A DNA stretch of 64,000 nt, taken from assembly GCA_036924085.1 (NCBI GenBank), contig JAVGWX010000013.1, positions 52,992,404-53,056,403 on the forward strand. Direction: 5' to 3'. The position numbers and the translations under genes were made by a program. The stretch comes from Ariolimax columbianus (lineage: Eukaryota; Mollusca; Gastropoda; Stylommatophora; Arionidae). This document shows, in pieces, positions 1-10,689 of the stretch (position 1 is its first letter; the number at the start of each line of letters is the position of its first letter). The notes beneath the pieces are model-generated. The model was not told the origin of the DNA. It made no database searches and was given only the letters and a program-made list of their open reading frames with translations.

Positions 1-2
1 TC

Positions 3-660
3 AAATCTGGGGTACGGCAAGGATGTGTGTAATCTCCTTTGTTGTTCATCACATATGTAGATCACATATGTAAAACAGCCAACCAAAATAAAGGAATCAA
101 CATTGGTGAACTCTTGAACAAACATATTTACGCAGATGTCCAAGCTGTCATAGCAACTTCAGAAATACAATTACAACAACATATTGACAAACCAAATACA
201 ACATGTAAAGAATACAGCATGAAAATCAACGTAGAAAAAACTGAGATGATGAAAATTTCCAGACAAGCAGGAGAAACCAATATCTTAATTGAAAAGCAGC
301 AAATCAAATACTTTGGAAGGACATTATCAGCAGATGGAAGAATCACCATGAAAATCCAACAAAGATGCAATAAGGCAAATCAAATCATTTGGGCAATTAA
401 CACTAATACTTAATTGCAAGCACGTGACATTAAATACCAAAAGACCTTTATACAACATGATTTTCATCCTGACACTATGCTACCAATGTCAAAACTGAAC
501 ACTAACATCAATTGAAAAATGACAAATTGTAACAACAGAAATTAATTGCCTGCAAAAAATATGGGGTGTAACAAGGAGAGACAGGATCAGAAACGATGAC
601 ATCAGGATACTGGTAGGAATAACACCAGTATTGCACTCAAAGAGATGATAAATGGTTTCA
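3..660 (+). mobile_element. Non-LTR retrotransposon (RTE/L1-like) relic: reverse transcriptase palm and thumb
   Basis: The window opens inside an RT palm. GVRQGC followed by SPLLF is read at 9-50, with a stop codon (30-32) where the family usually has Leu. The open frame continues to 413. The catalytic YADD box reads YADV (second Asp replaced), so the enzyme is dead. The KINVEKTEMM and IKYFGRTLSADG segments downstream match palm motifs of RTE/L1-type LINEs. From about 540 a thumb segment with VTRRDRIRNDDIR is recognisable in another frame. The relic stops at a SINE A insertion at 674. Clade assignment is by motif style only and is uncertain. Confidence 0.75.
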
Positions 661-673
661 TATGGGTATGTAC

Positions 674-1035
674 GGGATCAAGGTGCTGAGCAGCACATGA
701 GCTGCAGTGGTTAGCGACCCATAGCTGACTGCTAGCGTCAGGGCCAGCGAACCATAGCTTCCAAGACCCTTCTACACATCCATGCAGTAATACTGGATAA
801 CAGGCTGCAGCAGGGCAGACTGGCTAAGGAGAAGGGATCGAAGAGGGAATGCTAACCCGGTACTCAAAAAATGCTTGCTGAAGTTAGATGTGTTGGACCG
901 AAAGGTGCAAATATCGCAGCCAAGCTGTAAACTACGATACAGCGCATTCCGTTCTCTGGACTACATTCTGCTACTTAAGCCATTTCAGGGTTTGGTAGTG
1001 GAAGATTGAGAACAAACGAGGAAGAAGAAGAAGAG
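674..1035 (+). repeat. SINE A copy with (GAA)n tail and 14-bp target duplication
   Basis: A full-length (about 360 bp) copy of a dispersed repeat seen at least nine times in this window. It starts with gggatcaaggtgctgagcag and ends in a GAAGAAGAAGAAG tail. It is bracketed by atatgggtatgtac (660-673) and atatgggtgtgtac (1036-1049), a 13/14 target-site duplication, so it arrived by retrotransposition. It contains the central segment shared with SINE B (about 867-912). I see no clear RNA polymerase III box A in its head, so the origin of the head is open. Confidence 0.85.
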
Positions 1036-1049
1036 ATATGGGTGTGTAC

Positions 1050-1975
1050 ACAGCTGGTCCTCATGAGTATGCTGTAGTTAGATTCTGTTCAGGTGTTTGT
1101 TTAGTGAGATGTGTTGAATTCTCAGTCGGAAAATGGTACTCTGATCTTTCCTTGTGAGTTGATTTATACTGTAATTTGGATTGGGGTTTGCCATATGTCT
1201 GTAGACCTCCCTCCCCGTGTTTCCCATGGCCCATCTGTTCATCCAAATTTCTTTGTTTGCTGTTCTTATGAGCTGTTTGTAAATTTTGTTGCTGTATGTG
1301 GCTATTCTTGTATTGATCCCTTCTTTGCTAGTCTGTCTGCTTTGTCATTGCCAGGTGTGTTTGAGTGTCCAGAGATCCACTGCAGAACTATTTTGACAAC
1401 ATGGGAAGTGATAATGTGGTCAAAGTCTAGAGATATTTGGATAAGGTCTGGTCTACAATAACCAGCAACTTCTAATGCTTGAAGGACTAACATTGAATCT
1501 GTGAAAACAGCAATGTTTTGGGCCTTTGAAAGAAAGGCATCAAAAACTTTACTCAGATGGTACAAAACGGCTTCAAGTGCAGTGATTTCAGCTTCATAGT
1601 TGGAGCGAACCTCCCTACAAGCATCAGACAGCTCATCAGAGGATCTGTCCGGGTATTCTATATTAATGCCATAAACTGCTTTGATGGTGGCTTTAAATGC
1701 AGATCAATCAGTATATACATGTATCCATTCATTTTGCCAGTATTTGTGGTGGTTTAAAGAATGTTTGTGGTGGTATATCTTTTAATACTCTTTGTAACTT
1801 TTCTCTTCTTTCTGGGAATTGATATATTTCTTTGATTTCATTAACATGGTGAAGTACAGACTTTTGTTTAATTGTACTTTTTGGCTGAGCAATGCTTTTT
1901 AGATTTAACGGATTCAAGGTCAAAGGTCGACCATGATAAAGCATTGAAATATCTGAGGTGGTGAATATCATTGTG
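1050..1975 (-). mobile_element. I-like LINE relic: RT-RNase H linker and RNase H domain
   Basis: Reading the minus strand from 1975 down: a linker (KREKLQRVLKDIPPQTFF style), then an RNase H domain. Its first Asp box reads WIHVYTD at about 1740. The Glu helix reads YEAEITALEAV near 1570-1600. The second Asp box reads AVFTDSMLVLQAL, and the C-terminal box reads LQWISGHSNTPGNDKADRLAK at about 1330-1390. The four acidic positions and the His-equivalent segment can therefore be recognised. A stop after YTD and a frameshift near 1300 show it is not functional. RNase H after RT is characteristic of the I, Jockey/R1 and Tad groups. Confidence 0.8.
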
Positions 1976-2117
1976 CATGAAGCACACAGTACAGCTCATT
2001 CTAGAAATCTTCTCATACCCTGATGATGAAATGCAAAACATGATTAGCGAAAAGAAGTAAAAAGAAAAATGCAAAATGTGTTAAGGATGTAAAACAATTA
2101 CTAAAATTATGTGATGT

Positions 2118-3210
2118 CATATTGATTACACTAAGGCCTTCAACACGGTAAAACATCAAAATCTGTGGAGAATCATGAAGGAAATGGGGCTTTGCACATA
2201 GTCCATCTCACTGAAACATTGCACCAAGATCAACAAGCCGCTGTCCGAGTATCTGGGCAAACATCGGATTGGTTTACAATGCAAAAGGGAGTCCGACAGG
2301 GATGTATTCTCTCACCTTATCTGTACAACATATATGCGGAATGTATGATGAGAAATGTTCGAGAAGATGTAAACATTGAAAGTTTCGACCCATTTACGAT
2401 TGGGGGATACGAGATTCCAGAGTTACGATACGCAGATGACACAGTGATACTATCAAGAAGTGCAGAAGGGCTAGAGCAGCTACTTTGAGCCGTTAATGGA
2501 CATAGTGAAGATCAAAACGTGTTCATAAACATAAATAAAACAAAGATAATGACCACCGACAAAACACAATGTCAACATAAATTTACAGTGGGTGGTGAGG
2601 AAATAGATCAGGTCATACATTTTGAATATCTGGGCTCCAGAATTGACAAAAATGGCAACTGCTCAAAAGAAATCAGAAGAAGACTAGCTATGGCAATGCA
2701 GAGACTGAACAGACTGAAGAAATTATGGCAGGGCACCAACAAAATTATAAAAGTAAAAGTCTTGAGAGCCTGTGTTTTTCCTGTGGCAGCGTATGGCTGT
2801 GAATCATGGACGATTACCAAAACTTCTAGACAAAGAATCAAATCCTTTGAGTCAAAATGTTACAGAAAGATCCTCAGAATACCCTGGACAGAGAAAAAAA
2901 CAAATGCAGACATTCAGCAAAAGTTGAGCATATAAGAGAACTGGTTTATCAATTCCATTTTGGCTAGAAAATGCAAGTACTTTGGTCACATCAAGAGACA
3001 CAATGGTCTTGAGAGAACGGTGATGGAAGGTATGGTTCCAGGCAAAAGAGGAAGGGGTAGACCAAGAAGACGATGGCACCACAATATCCAAGAATACCTA
3101 AGTATGACTGGGGCGGAGGGTGGTGTTTTGGCAAGGGAACGAGTTTCTTTCAGACAGACTGTGATAGGAGCAACATTCTACAAAGGACATGCTACATGAT
3201 GATGATGTCA
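2118..3210 (+). mobile_element. RTE/L1-like LINE: RT palm to C-terminus, decayed
   Basis: IDYTKAF (RT block A) is at 2121-2141. After a frameshift, GVRQGCILSP and an intact YADD (2429-2440) follow in one frame. A stop at 2486-2488 separates the palm from the thumb (FEYLGSRIDKNG, VLRACVFPVAAYGCESW). After another stop at 2933-2935, a C-terminal segment reads KCKYFGHIKRHNGLERTVM and then GKRGRGRPRRRW. These are classic features of the RTE/L1-like LINE C-terminus. A short ATGATGATG run at about 3198-3208 looks like the 3' tail. The 5' half is missing. The same family recurs on the minus strand at 30.7-32.5 kb. Confidence 0.85.
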
Positions 3211-3660
3211 TATGTGTATGCCCCATACCAAAATCTATAGGCGAGTCTAGCACTTGCTAGAGCTGTGATACAGCTAAAGGCTTTTTCATACTTGTTGTTA
3301 TGGCATGGTTGTTATGCCACGCAGAAATATCATTGCACATCTGAAAATCCATAGATAATCAGTCTCTTTCAGATTGTGGTTAAGGGTATATTCCTAGAGC
3401 TCATTAGCTGTATACACTGCTGATATATCCCTGCAGGTACAACTCCTTGTTCGACGTTCGACCCACATCTGATATTAAACTCCTGCAGACTGTAGATTTA
3501 CGCATTCATTGATTGCATTGTCGTAGGGGTACTTTCAAAGCCAGGACGTAAACGCTTTCAATACCATGAGTCCCAGCATTATCAAGAGATAGATCCACAG
3601 AAGCCCCTAAATATGTGAGGAATATTTGTCCATAGCAATGTATACTGGACTTCCAAAGTA
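3211..3660. other. Unassigned sequence between LINE tail and SINE dimer
   Basis: No open frame, RNA gene or repeat match within the window could be supported here. Short minus-strand stretches vaguely resemble RNase H-region LINE sequence, but not well enough to call. Confidence 0.3.
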
Positions 3661-3665
3661 AGAAT

Positions 3666-3905
3666 TGGCTTGGCTTGGCTTAGTTCATTCTCAATCTCCC
3701 ACTACCAAACACTGAAATGGCTTAAGTAGCAGAATGTAGTCCAGAGAATGGAATGTGTTGTGTCTTAGTTTACAGCTTGACTGTGATATTGCAAACTTTC
3801 GGTCCAACACATACGACTTCAGCAAGCATTTTTTTAGTACCAGGTTAGCATTCCCTCTTCGATCCATTCTCCTTAGCCAGTCTGGCTCGACACATCCCAT
3901 TTCAA
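3666..3905 (-). repeat. SINE A copy, truncated, with (AAGCC)n tail
   Basis: On the minus strand this copy runs from agactggctaaggagaatgg through the shared core and the crystallised end ctaccaaacactgaaatgg (plus-strand sense) to a tail read as tggcttggcttggctta on plus. The 5' quarter of the family is missing. It abuts a family C copy at 3906 in the same orientation, giving a composite dimer. Confidence 0.8.
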
Positions 3906-4190
3906 CTGGTTTTTTTTAGAACCGGGTTTGCCTTCCCACTGTGATCCCTATTCCTTAGCCAGACCACACTAGTGACTAGCACAGCCTGTTTCCAGGGTCA
4001 CTATGTTGAGGCGGAATAGTGTCTTGATCAGCTATGATTTGCTGACACAAGCAGCCAGCGACTCATACATGGCTGCTGTCAGTTCATGCATGCCCTGTTG
4101 CATCTTGACCCCAAATTCAGAGTCCAGCTTGATGGCTGCCTTGATTAATGAGCTCATAATAAATCCTTGCCTTGATTTCTGTTATCACAC
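3906..4190 (-). repeat. SINE C copy
   Basis: Homologous to 42062-42330 over the whole length. Shared landmarks on plus are agccagaccacactagtg, cagcctgtttccagggtc and the downstream ctggcttgatggctgcc region. Family C resembles SINE A in the segment around ggctaagga...gggaaggcaaacccgg but has a different 5' part. An apparent 73-codon frame at 4003-4224 is only repeat sequence. Confidence 0.7.
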
Positions 4191-5136
4191 TGGAGATTGT
4201 TGCCATACATGCCCAATCCACTAGGCAATAACTTTATGACATATTACCACTCATGACTTATATAACGTTATATGACATGGTTACTACTAAAGAGCTCACT
4301 TGATATCTGCTTGTGTTTTTTATCAAAATTATTAAAGTACTACTTACTTGACAGTCCTATATGACTATTGTTGAACATACTTTTATAAAAGACGTATGTC
4401 TTTCCATCCTGAAAAATAAAAGGATTTTTTAAAACCTATAGTTTAGTCTCATTCTTTAGAATTTACATTAAAAACGAAATTATGAATGACTTTATTAGTG
4501 TTGCTAAAATAACCATTTTACTTGTGAGTTTCAAGTCAAACAGAACATGGGCTTGTTCTGTCCTGTAAAGAATCTACATCTCTGATCTCCAGACAAAACA
4601 CATAGACAATCATTCTTCTTCAGCAAAGGGTTGTGGATACTGATGGCTCCAGTTGCTCACAAGTTGTAATTACTCTTGATACACTTTTTCACATATCCCT
4701 CTCTGCTCGACCTACAATTGATTTCAAAATTCTAGTCTGGGCATGGAAGTTCATTCATTGTAATTTGCAATGTCGATAAAATAACATATAGGTAATGCCT
4801 AAGTGGCAGCACACTGGGAAAAAACAAAACGATACCTAAATTATGACCACAAGGCCTTCATGGGGGATGAAGAACAAATGAAAACTACCAACAAATCACA
4901 ACAAAAAAACAATACATGATATTAAAAGAGTGGTTTAAGTTCGCCACAATATGAGGATGTACCAGGAAAGTGTCAGACACTGTATGGCAGTAATGAAATA
5001 AAGTGGACCAAACAAAAACAGATGAAAAATTAACAAATCACAAAACAAAAACTAACCTCAATAAACAAACACATATAAAGGAACACTCATATACAAATAT
5101 ATTGGTACAGCTACTAATGAATGAACAATAATAATG
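4191..5136. other. AT-rich stretch with no supported gene
   Basis: No coding frame with family resemblance, structured RNA or internal repeat was found. It leads into a (TG)n/(TA)n microsatellite. Confidence 0.4.
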
Positions 5137-5183
5137 TGTGTGTGTATGTGTGCGTGTATATATATCGATATATATATATATGA
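5137..5183. repeat. (TG)n/(TA)n compound microsatellite
   Basis: A tgtgtgtgtatgtgtgcgtg run passes into tatatatatcgatatatata. Apparent minus-strand ORFs across it are low-complexity artefacts. Confidence 0.9.
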
Positions 5184-5189
5184 AAAGTA

Positions 5190-5940
5190 AGAACCAGTTT
5201 AACACGGTCAGATGAAGGATGGCGGGAAGAAGGTTGGGTGTCAGTACGCGAGATAGGGATGACACGTTGAAAGGCAAAAGTTAGAACAACTTCAGGAGAG
5301 AGACGTTTACTGAAAAATTCAAGCATCTGGGGGTGTTATGGAGAAAATCTTTGTCTTCCTGGCATAAGTAATGAAGACATAGAAGCTGAGAAAACGGAAG
5401 TCACTGCAAAATTGACGGTGAGATGAGGTGTAAAGTTATGTTGACAGTAGGTTTATAGTAGACAGTGGCGAAAAAGCCAGAAGGGCAGATAGAGAGAGTG
5501 ATGTCAAAGAAGTTTACTGATTCTTCTTCTTCTTCTTCTGTGTTCGTTCTCAATCTTCCGCTACCAAGCCCTGAACAGGGCTTTGCAAGTTGCAGGATGT
5601 AGTAGGGAGAACTGAAGGCTTTGTGTCGCTAGTTTTACAGCTTGACTCCTATATTTGCACCTTTCGGTCCGACACATCCGTCTTCGGCAGGAAGTTTACT
5701 GATGAAAGTGAGGTACTAGATAAAGTGAAGTGTATTGACAGATGGAAATTATGGACAAAATCAATGAAGTTAGAGAAGTCAGCCTCAGACATGCCGGTTA
5801 TGCTTATACAGTCCTTGATGTGTTGGTAGTACATCAGGGAAAGGGAGTCCTGATAGCGAGACAAAATGTGATGTTCCAAATGGTCCATGAAGAGACAGAC
5901 ATAGCACCCATAGCTACTCCACTGATTTGGTAGAAGAAAT
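5190..5940 (-). mobile_element. Penelope-like element RT relic, split by SINE A
   Basis: On the minus strand from 5940 the sequence reads LFMDHLEHHILSRYQDSL, then YYQHIKDCISITGMSEADF. This is the Penelope palm, in which RYIDDC-type catalytic residues have decayed to QHIKDC. NFIDFVHNFHLSIHFT follows. Beyond the inserted SINE (5521-5690) it resumes with VNFFDITLSICPSGFFATVYYKPT, a Penelope-type block, and runs to about 5200 with stops. No GIY-YIG endonuclease is recognisable. This relies on remembered family style; an HMM search with Penelope RT would settle it. Confidence 0.6.
5521..5690 (-). repeat. 5'-truncated SINE A with (GAA)n tail and 12-bp TSD
   Basis: The plus strand starts with (TTC)n, the reverse of a GAA tail. 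It continues through ttcgttctcaatcttccgct and the shared core, and is cut at tcttcggcag. It is flanked by a perfect 12-bp duplication, gaagtttactga at 5509-5520 and 5691-5702. It therefore inserted into the Penelope-like RT. Confidence 0.85.
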
Positions 5941-6048
5941 GACCGTTAAATTCAATGGTGATCAGTCAGTTTTTGAGATAAGAAGAGTGGTTTGCTACAA
6001 GTTATGTAACCTAATCTATATAAAATTTGCAACATGAAATACATCAGG

Positions 6049-6405
6049 GGGATCAAGATGCTGAGCAGCGCAAGAGCTGCAGTGATTAGCGACCCATAGC
6101 TGACTGCTAGCTTCAGGGCCAGCTAACCAGAGCTGCCAAGACCCATCTACACCAAGCGGTGATCCTGGATAACAGGCTGCAACAGGCAGACTGGCTAAGG
6201 AGAAGGGATCGAAGAGGGAATGCTAACCCGTTACTCAAAAAATGCTTGCTGAAGTCGGATGTGTTGGACCAAAAGGTGCAAATATCGCAGTCAAGCTGTA
6301 AATGATGACACAATGCATTCCGTTCTCTGGACTACATTCTGCTACTTAAGCCCTTTCAGGGTTTGGTTGCGAGAGATTGAGAACGAACGAAGCCAAGCCA
6401 AGCCA
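6049..6405 (+). repeat. SINE A copy with (AAGCC)n tail
   Basis: Near full length, from gggatcaagatgctgagcag to gaacgaagccaagccaagcc. Flanks aaatacatca (6037-6046) and aaataaaaca (6405-6414) are only a possible, imperfect target duplication. Confidence 0.85.
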
Positions 6406-6689
6406 AATAAAACAAAGAGATTGGCCTTGAACCACTTCCTTCAATGCCTCGATTACATTTTCAACAGTGTGAAACCTTCTTAAATCTATAGAAGAATGGA
6501 AGTTCAGTATGGAGATAGTCATTTGGATGAGAGGAGAGTATGAAAGGGTAGAAATATTTTTTTTAAATAAGACAAAACATTGTAGATAAACTGCAGCATG
6601 GGAGACCAGCAAGCGTGGCAACTGACACAGTGAAACAGAAGATCGACCAGATGTCCCATTTCTTTTCTTTCCATAATGTATTCATAATT

Positions 6690-7380
6690 CTCAAATTAAT
6701 ATTAAGAGATCTTTCTGCGTGTCAAGGGCCTCTTCCAGTTCGTTGTTAAACTTTTCCTTCTTATTATCTTCGGCCTCGTTAGTTGGGGTATAACACTGAA
6801 TGATGTGGATATTGATGTTTTTGTTCCTAGTTCTAAAGCTTGCACTCATGATTTTATTGGTAATAACCTTCCACTTTATAAGCGCCCTCTGTGCTTTTCT
6901 AGAAAGCATTAGTGCCAATCCCTGTGTGTTGGGCATCAGTTCCCTCGTTTCCAGAATAAATTATAATTTATCCATTTGTCAGTCTCATCTTTTCTGATTG
7001 TGTCCATCTTATTTCGTACAGTCCTAGCACTGCCAGGTTGTAGTCTCTCGTCTCTTTAGCTATCTGTGCTGTTTTCCCTGCCTGGTTCGCACTTACCACA
7101 TCGCTATATTGGTTTTCATCTTGGTATTCAGAAGGGCAGTCAGCCGTGGAGATTCCTTGTGGCTTTCACCCCACTGCATCATTCTTCTTGTTTCTGAAGG
7201 CCCTTCCTTTCCCAAGACGGTTTTGCTTATGCTATGTTGTCAACGTTTTTGCAACCAACTTTGTTTTTATAGATTTGGTCCTAACCTAATCTATTATACT
7301 CTAGGTGAGTATTTCCTCCCCCATGACCTATCCAGCTTGAATGACCCTTCTGGAAGCTTTCAAATCCGGTAGTTGTGATA
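6690..7380 (-). mobile_element. RTE/L1-like LINE 5' end: leader and AP-endonuclease N-terminus
   Basis: On the minus strand, a leader ending near 7110 is followed by TNIAMW-VRT, the usual start of the apurinic-type endonuclease. Next come KQIAKETRDYNLAVLGL-like text with stops, then GLALMLSRKAQRALIKW, then SASFRTRNKNINIHIIQCY-PTNEAE (open frame 6691-6936). These are standard endonuclease blocks of RTE/L1-like LINEs. The sequence is cut at about 6690, before the GDFNA block. Confidence 0.75.
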
Positions 7381-7439
7381 TGCAATATTCGTGCATTAAT
7401 TCACTTGAAATTCGCAAAATCTTGACATATATGCCTTAA

Positions 7440-7575
7440 TTATCTTCGATACATTTATAGTACAGATAACAGAATCAGATGCAGGAGCCAACAGCATATA
7501 AGAGACGCTCAGCAAAGATGGAAATAGAGTAGGGCTAGAAATTAACATTTTCAAAACCAAAGTCATACGAAAACT
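7440..7575 (+). mobile_element. Short LINE RT relic
   Basis: A 135-base piece reads ESDAGANSI-ETL and then GLEINIFKTKVI, which resembles the RT segment after the YADD box. Too short to classify. Confidence 0.4.
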
Positions 7576-7619
7576 GTTTTGCCCATTGGGAGCCAGTCAC
7601 TATACAGAATGTATATGGC

Positions 7620-9406
7620 AAATTTTTCGAAAAGGTGGTGGCCAGGAAAATAATCCCTCCCCCCCCCCCCAGACGGGAGTACATCATCCTACCTGATTTG
7701 CTGGGCAGCTACAGAACAGCGAAGGAGACTGGGATAAGACTTGAACCTTTGTGTATGATGTGTATGAGGGTTTTCAGTCAAAACAAGAAACAATTGCTGT
7801 GGGACTCGACCTGGAAGACGCATACAACAATGTCGATATTGGAACTTTAATGACATGTCTGAAGCAGTGTGGTTTAAATCCGTCGCTGGTTAGTTGGATA
7901 TCAGCTGTCCTGATGGAAAGAACAGTTGCGCTATGTCTGGGATCTTGGACATCAGAACCGAAGCGAATATGTCTATTACTGCCTCAAGGATCTCCGCTAT
8001 CACCGGTGCTGTTCAACATCTACACAGTAAGAGTGGCCAACATTCAACCTACAGGGACAGTGTGAACGTTAACATTTGCAAATGGCATCCTAACGTACAA
8101 GACTGGCTCAGACAGGCAAGAGTTGGTCGCAGTCTCTCCTTAATTGACATGTTGATCAGACCGTACAAAGATGTAAGCAAGGGCTAGGACCACTCAAGAT
8201 TATGGCTGGTGCCAACTTGGAACAGTGCATCCAGTTCATCCTATTTCATCAGGTTGTGTTGTCGGTTATCGATTACGGACTGGGCATCCTCACACTATCA
8301 ACAGCACAGTGTGAAAGGTTGAAACGCATTCAGAATTAAGGTATGCAACTGGTTCTGGGGTGCACTAGAGATACCCTGATAGTGATGATGCAGTACATGT
8401 TAAGATTGTTATCAGTGACATCCAGACATAAACTGACACAAGTCAAAGTCTATATGCGTGTCACCACAGACACGCGGCACCCTCTGTACAGCAGTATCTC
8501 GGACTTCAAGGGATCAAGAATCAAGAGAGGGGCGTCATGGATGGCACAGGCAGTGAAAACAATCGGACATGTCACCTCAACTGAAACAATAGCCAAGGTG
8601 GAAGAATGGGTTCACGCTGGAAATAGAATGATAGAGTACCAGAGAGTCATTATAACCTTAGGCGAGGAATGCAGAGAATGGAGCAACAAGAGAGCAGAGC
8701 ACGGGGTGAATCAGCTGATAAAGGAGCACTTGCAGCATAGTGATGCCGTCATATACACCGACAGATCAGTGCAGCTCCACAGGACATCAAGCTGGGACTT
8801 CTCGTCTAGAGTGGACAGGTTGCTGCCGAGTGCAGTAGGGTATACATGTCAACAACCTCCAATTTGAGAATAGAGATGGAAGCAGTGATCTCATCGCTGA
8901 GATGGATATCTGAGACGTCTTTAACAAGGGCAGTCATCCTGACAGACGCACAAGCCATACTTCAGAAAGTACAGAAGAGATATCTTAGGTACAAGTGGAA
9001 AACAGTTGTTGAGGCCTCAAACCTCCAGGGATTGACATGGATCTACTGTCCTGGTCATTCTGGGGTTCACGGCAATGAAAGAGCTGATATCTTGGCTTCA
9101 CAAGCTCCCATCAGGGTCACGTTAGTGATGGAGATATATGACATTTTGAAATCAATCAATGACTGCCTGATAGATGAGTGCACTGTAATAGATGAGTGCA
9201 CTGTAATAGATAAAGCAGCAATCCACAGGCTACAAAGTTTTGACATTAAACGAGGTTCGAGCGGAGTAGGGCGCATAAGAGGACAGAGCATAAGAGTGTA
9301 CAACCAGCAAGCTATAGGGACCATCAGCATCCACACCCTGTGCCATTTGTTGAGAGATACTGAGCACCTATGGGTATGCCAGGAGTGCAGTGATGTTGAT
9401 TCTTAG
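7620..9406 (+). mobile_element. I-like LINE (Nimb-type): RT, thumb, RNase H and C-terminus, decayed
   Basis: Blocks in order: LPDLLGSYRTAKETG (RT block near 7695); YDVYEGFQSKQETIAVGLDLEDAYNNVD (7751 on); a PQGSPLSPVLFNIYT block; a long thumb/linker (8343-8867) with IKRGASWMAQAVKTIGHV; a degenerate VIYTDRSVQLHRTSSW RNase H start near 8750; then RMEMEAV-like, VILTDAQAILQKVQ and YCPGHSGVHGNERADILAS in 8846-9100; and a C-terminal GTISIHTLCHLLRDTEHLWVC segment near 9320. YADD is lost, replaced by ADDI-like text out of frame. A poly-C run at 7655-7670 replaces part of the RT. The closest remembered group is I/Nimb. Related relics lie at 14.8, 44.3, 52 and 55 kb. Confidence 0.8.
9173..9208 (+). repeat. 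Two tandem 18-bp units inside the LINE C-terminus
   Basis: gatgagtgcactgtaata occurs twice back to back (9173-9190, 9191-9208). It adds six in-frame codons (DECTVI twice) after the RNase H domain. The units are identical, so the duplication is recent compared with the decay of the element. Confidence 0.95.
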
Positions 9407-9890
9407 AAACAGAAACAGACCCAGTCATCTCCATGGGAAAAGATTGAGAAATGTCAAGGAATACTGCTAACTTGGATGCCACCTCACCATGCACAATAAC
9501 AATAATTTAGAACCAAAGCTAACAAGACGCCACAAAACGGGTTTAGTGGCCTTCTTGGCCATCCATGCAGTCGTGAAAGGTTGACGGAACCAGACCATAC
9601 GATCTTCTATCCTCAACTTCACTGTGCTCCCTGCAATGTGCTATGTTGCTGAAACATGGTCACTTACGAAAGCAATGGAGAACAAACTGCAAGTGACCAA
9701 GGCATCTCACAAGAGATGCACAAGTCGCTTTACCCTCCACAACCAGCACATACTGAATCTTCAAAACTATTACGTACAGTTATTATTGCCAAGGAGGAAA
9801 TGAGACGCAAATGAGGAGGATATCAGGCACAACATACTTATCACGATGTTGTGTTATGTGAAAATATCATGACCAAGGCAACATCTCTCT
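9407..9890 (+). mobile_element. RTE-like LINE thumb relic
   Basis: The plus strand reads EPKLTRRHKTGLVAF, then IRSSILNFTVLPAMCYVAETW, then LTKAMENKLQVTKA. This is the usual thumb arrangement (rrR..gW.AF ... lFnstVLPalcYasEtW). It directly follows the I-like element and ends in repeat E. Frames are broken. Confidence 0.65.
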
Positions 9891-10085
9891 TTCATGTTTC
9901 ATCCCTGGAAACAGGCATTCTGGCTAACAGATCGTGTGGATCGATGTGACACCGTAGCAGTATACAAAATGCAGATGAAGCCAAGCATAGCACAACAGCC
10001 TTGAGGACCATGGTCCATCTTCATCAGCACGCTTTGGGTGTGAGGAAAGCTAATACATTTATATAACCCGCCACCTAACACCATT
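9890..10085 (+). repeat. Dispersed repeat E
   Basis: Matches 36684-36880 in inverted orientation. The shared words (sense of this copy) include ccctggaaacaggc, gaagccaagcatagcacaac and catcagcacgct. Its first bases (ggaaacaggc...ctggctaaca) resemble the left part of SINE C, so it may belong to the same repeat superfamily. A 61-codon minus-strand frame across it is not convincing as a gene. Confidence 0.7.
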
Positions 10086-10278
10086 TTAAAGAGTGCACAA
10101 AAGAGTAGACTAAAAACATAGCCTACTCATTGTGAGCATTCACACAATATCATCCGCGAGTGGTGCCATTGTTCACACAAACACAACATATACTCAGAAG
10201 AAAGGATAAACGTTGGAGAACGTGGACAGTAGTCTGGTACCCTCGAGGCAGTAAAAGTCAGTAAAAGATATTGGCTTG

Positions 10279-10627
10279 GGATCAAGATGCTGAGCAGCGC
10301 ATGAGCTGCAGTGGTCTGCGATTCATAGCTGACTGCTAGTGTCAGGGCCAGCGAACCAAAGCTGCCAAGACCCTTCTACACCTCCACGTGGTGATCCTGG
10401 ATAACAGGCTGCAGCAGGGCAGACTGGCTAAGGAGAAGGGATCGAAGAGGGAATGCTAGCCCGGTACTCAAAAAATGCTTGCTGAAGTCGGATGTGTTGG
10501 ACCGAAAGGTGCAAATATCGCAGTCAAGCTGTAAACTATGACACAACACATTCCGTTCTCTGGACTACATTCTGCTACTTAAGCCCTTTCAGTGTTTGGT
10601 AGTTGGAGATTGAAAATGAACGAAGCC
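10279..10627 (+). repeat. SINE A copy with perfect 14-bp TSD
   Basis: Complete copy from ggatcaagatgctgagcagc to gaatgaacgaagcc-type tail. Both flanks are aagatattggcttg (10265-10278 and 10628-10641), an exact 14-bp duplication that fixes both ends of the element. The central segment shared with SINE B lies at 10472-10515. Confidence 0.92.
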
Positions 10628-10689
10628 AAGATATTGGCTTGCACTCCACTACATTTTTAGAATACAACATCAATGATATGTCAAAAGGG

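Noticed and set aside
5038..5326. Two overlapping minus-strand frames rich in Thr-His and Tyr-Ile
   Set aside because: Produced by the (TG)n/(TA)n microsatellite. Only the portion above about 5190 matches Penelope RT, as part of a broken element.
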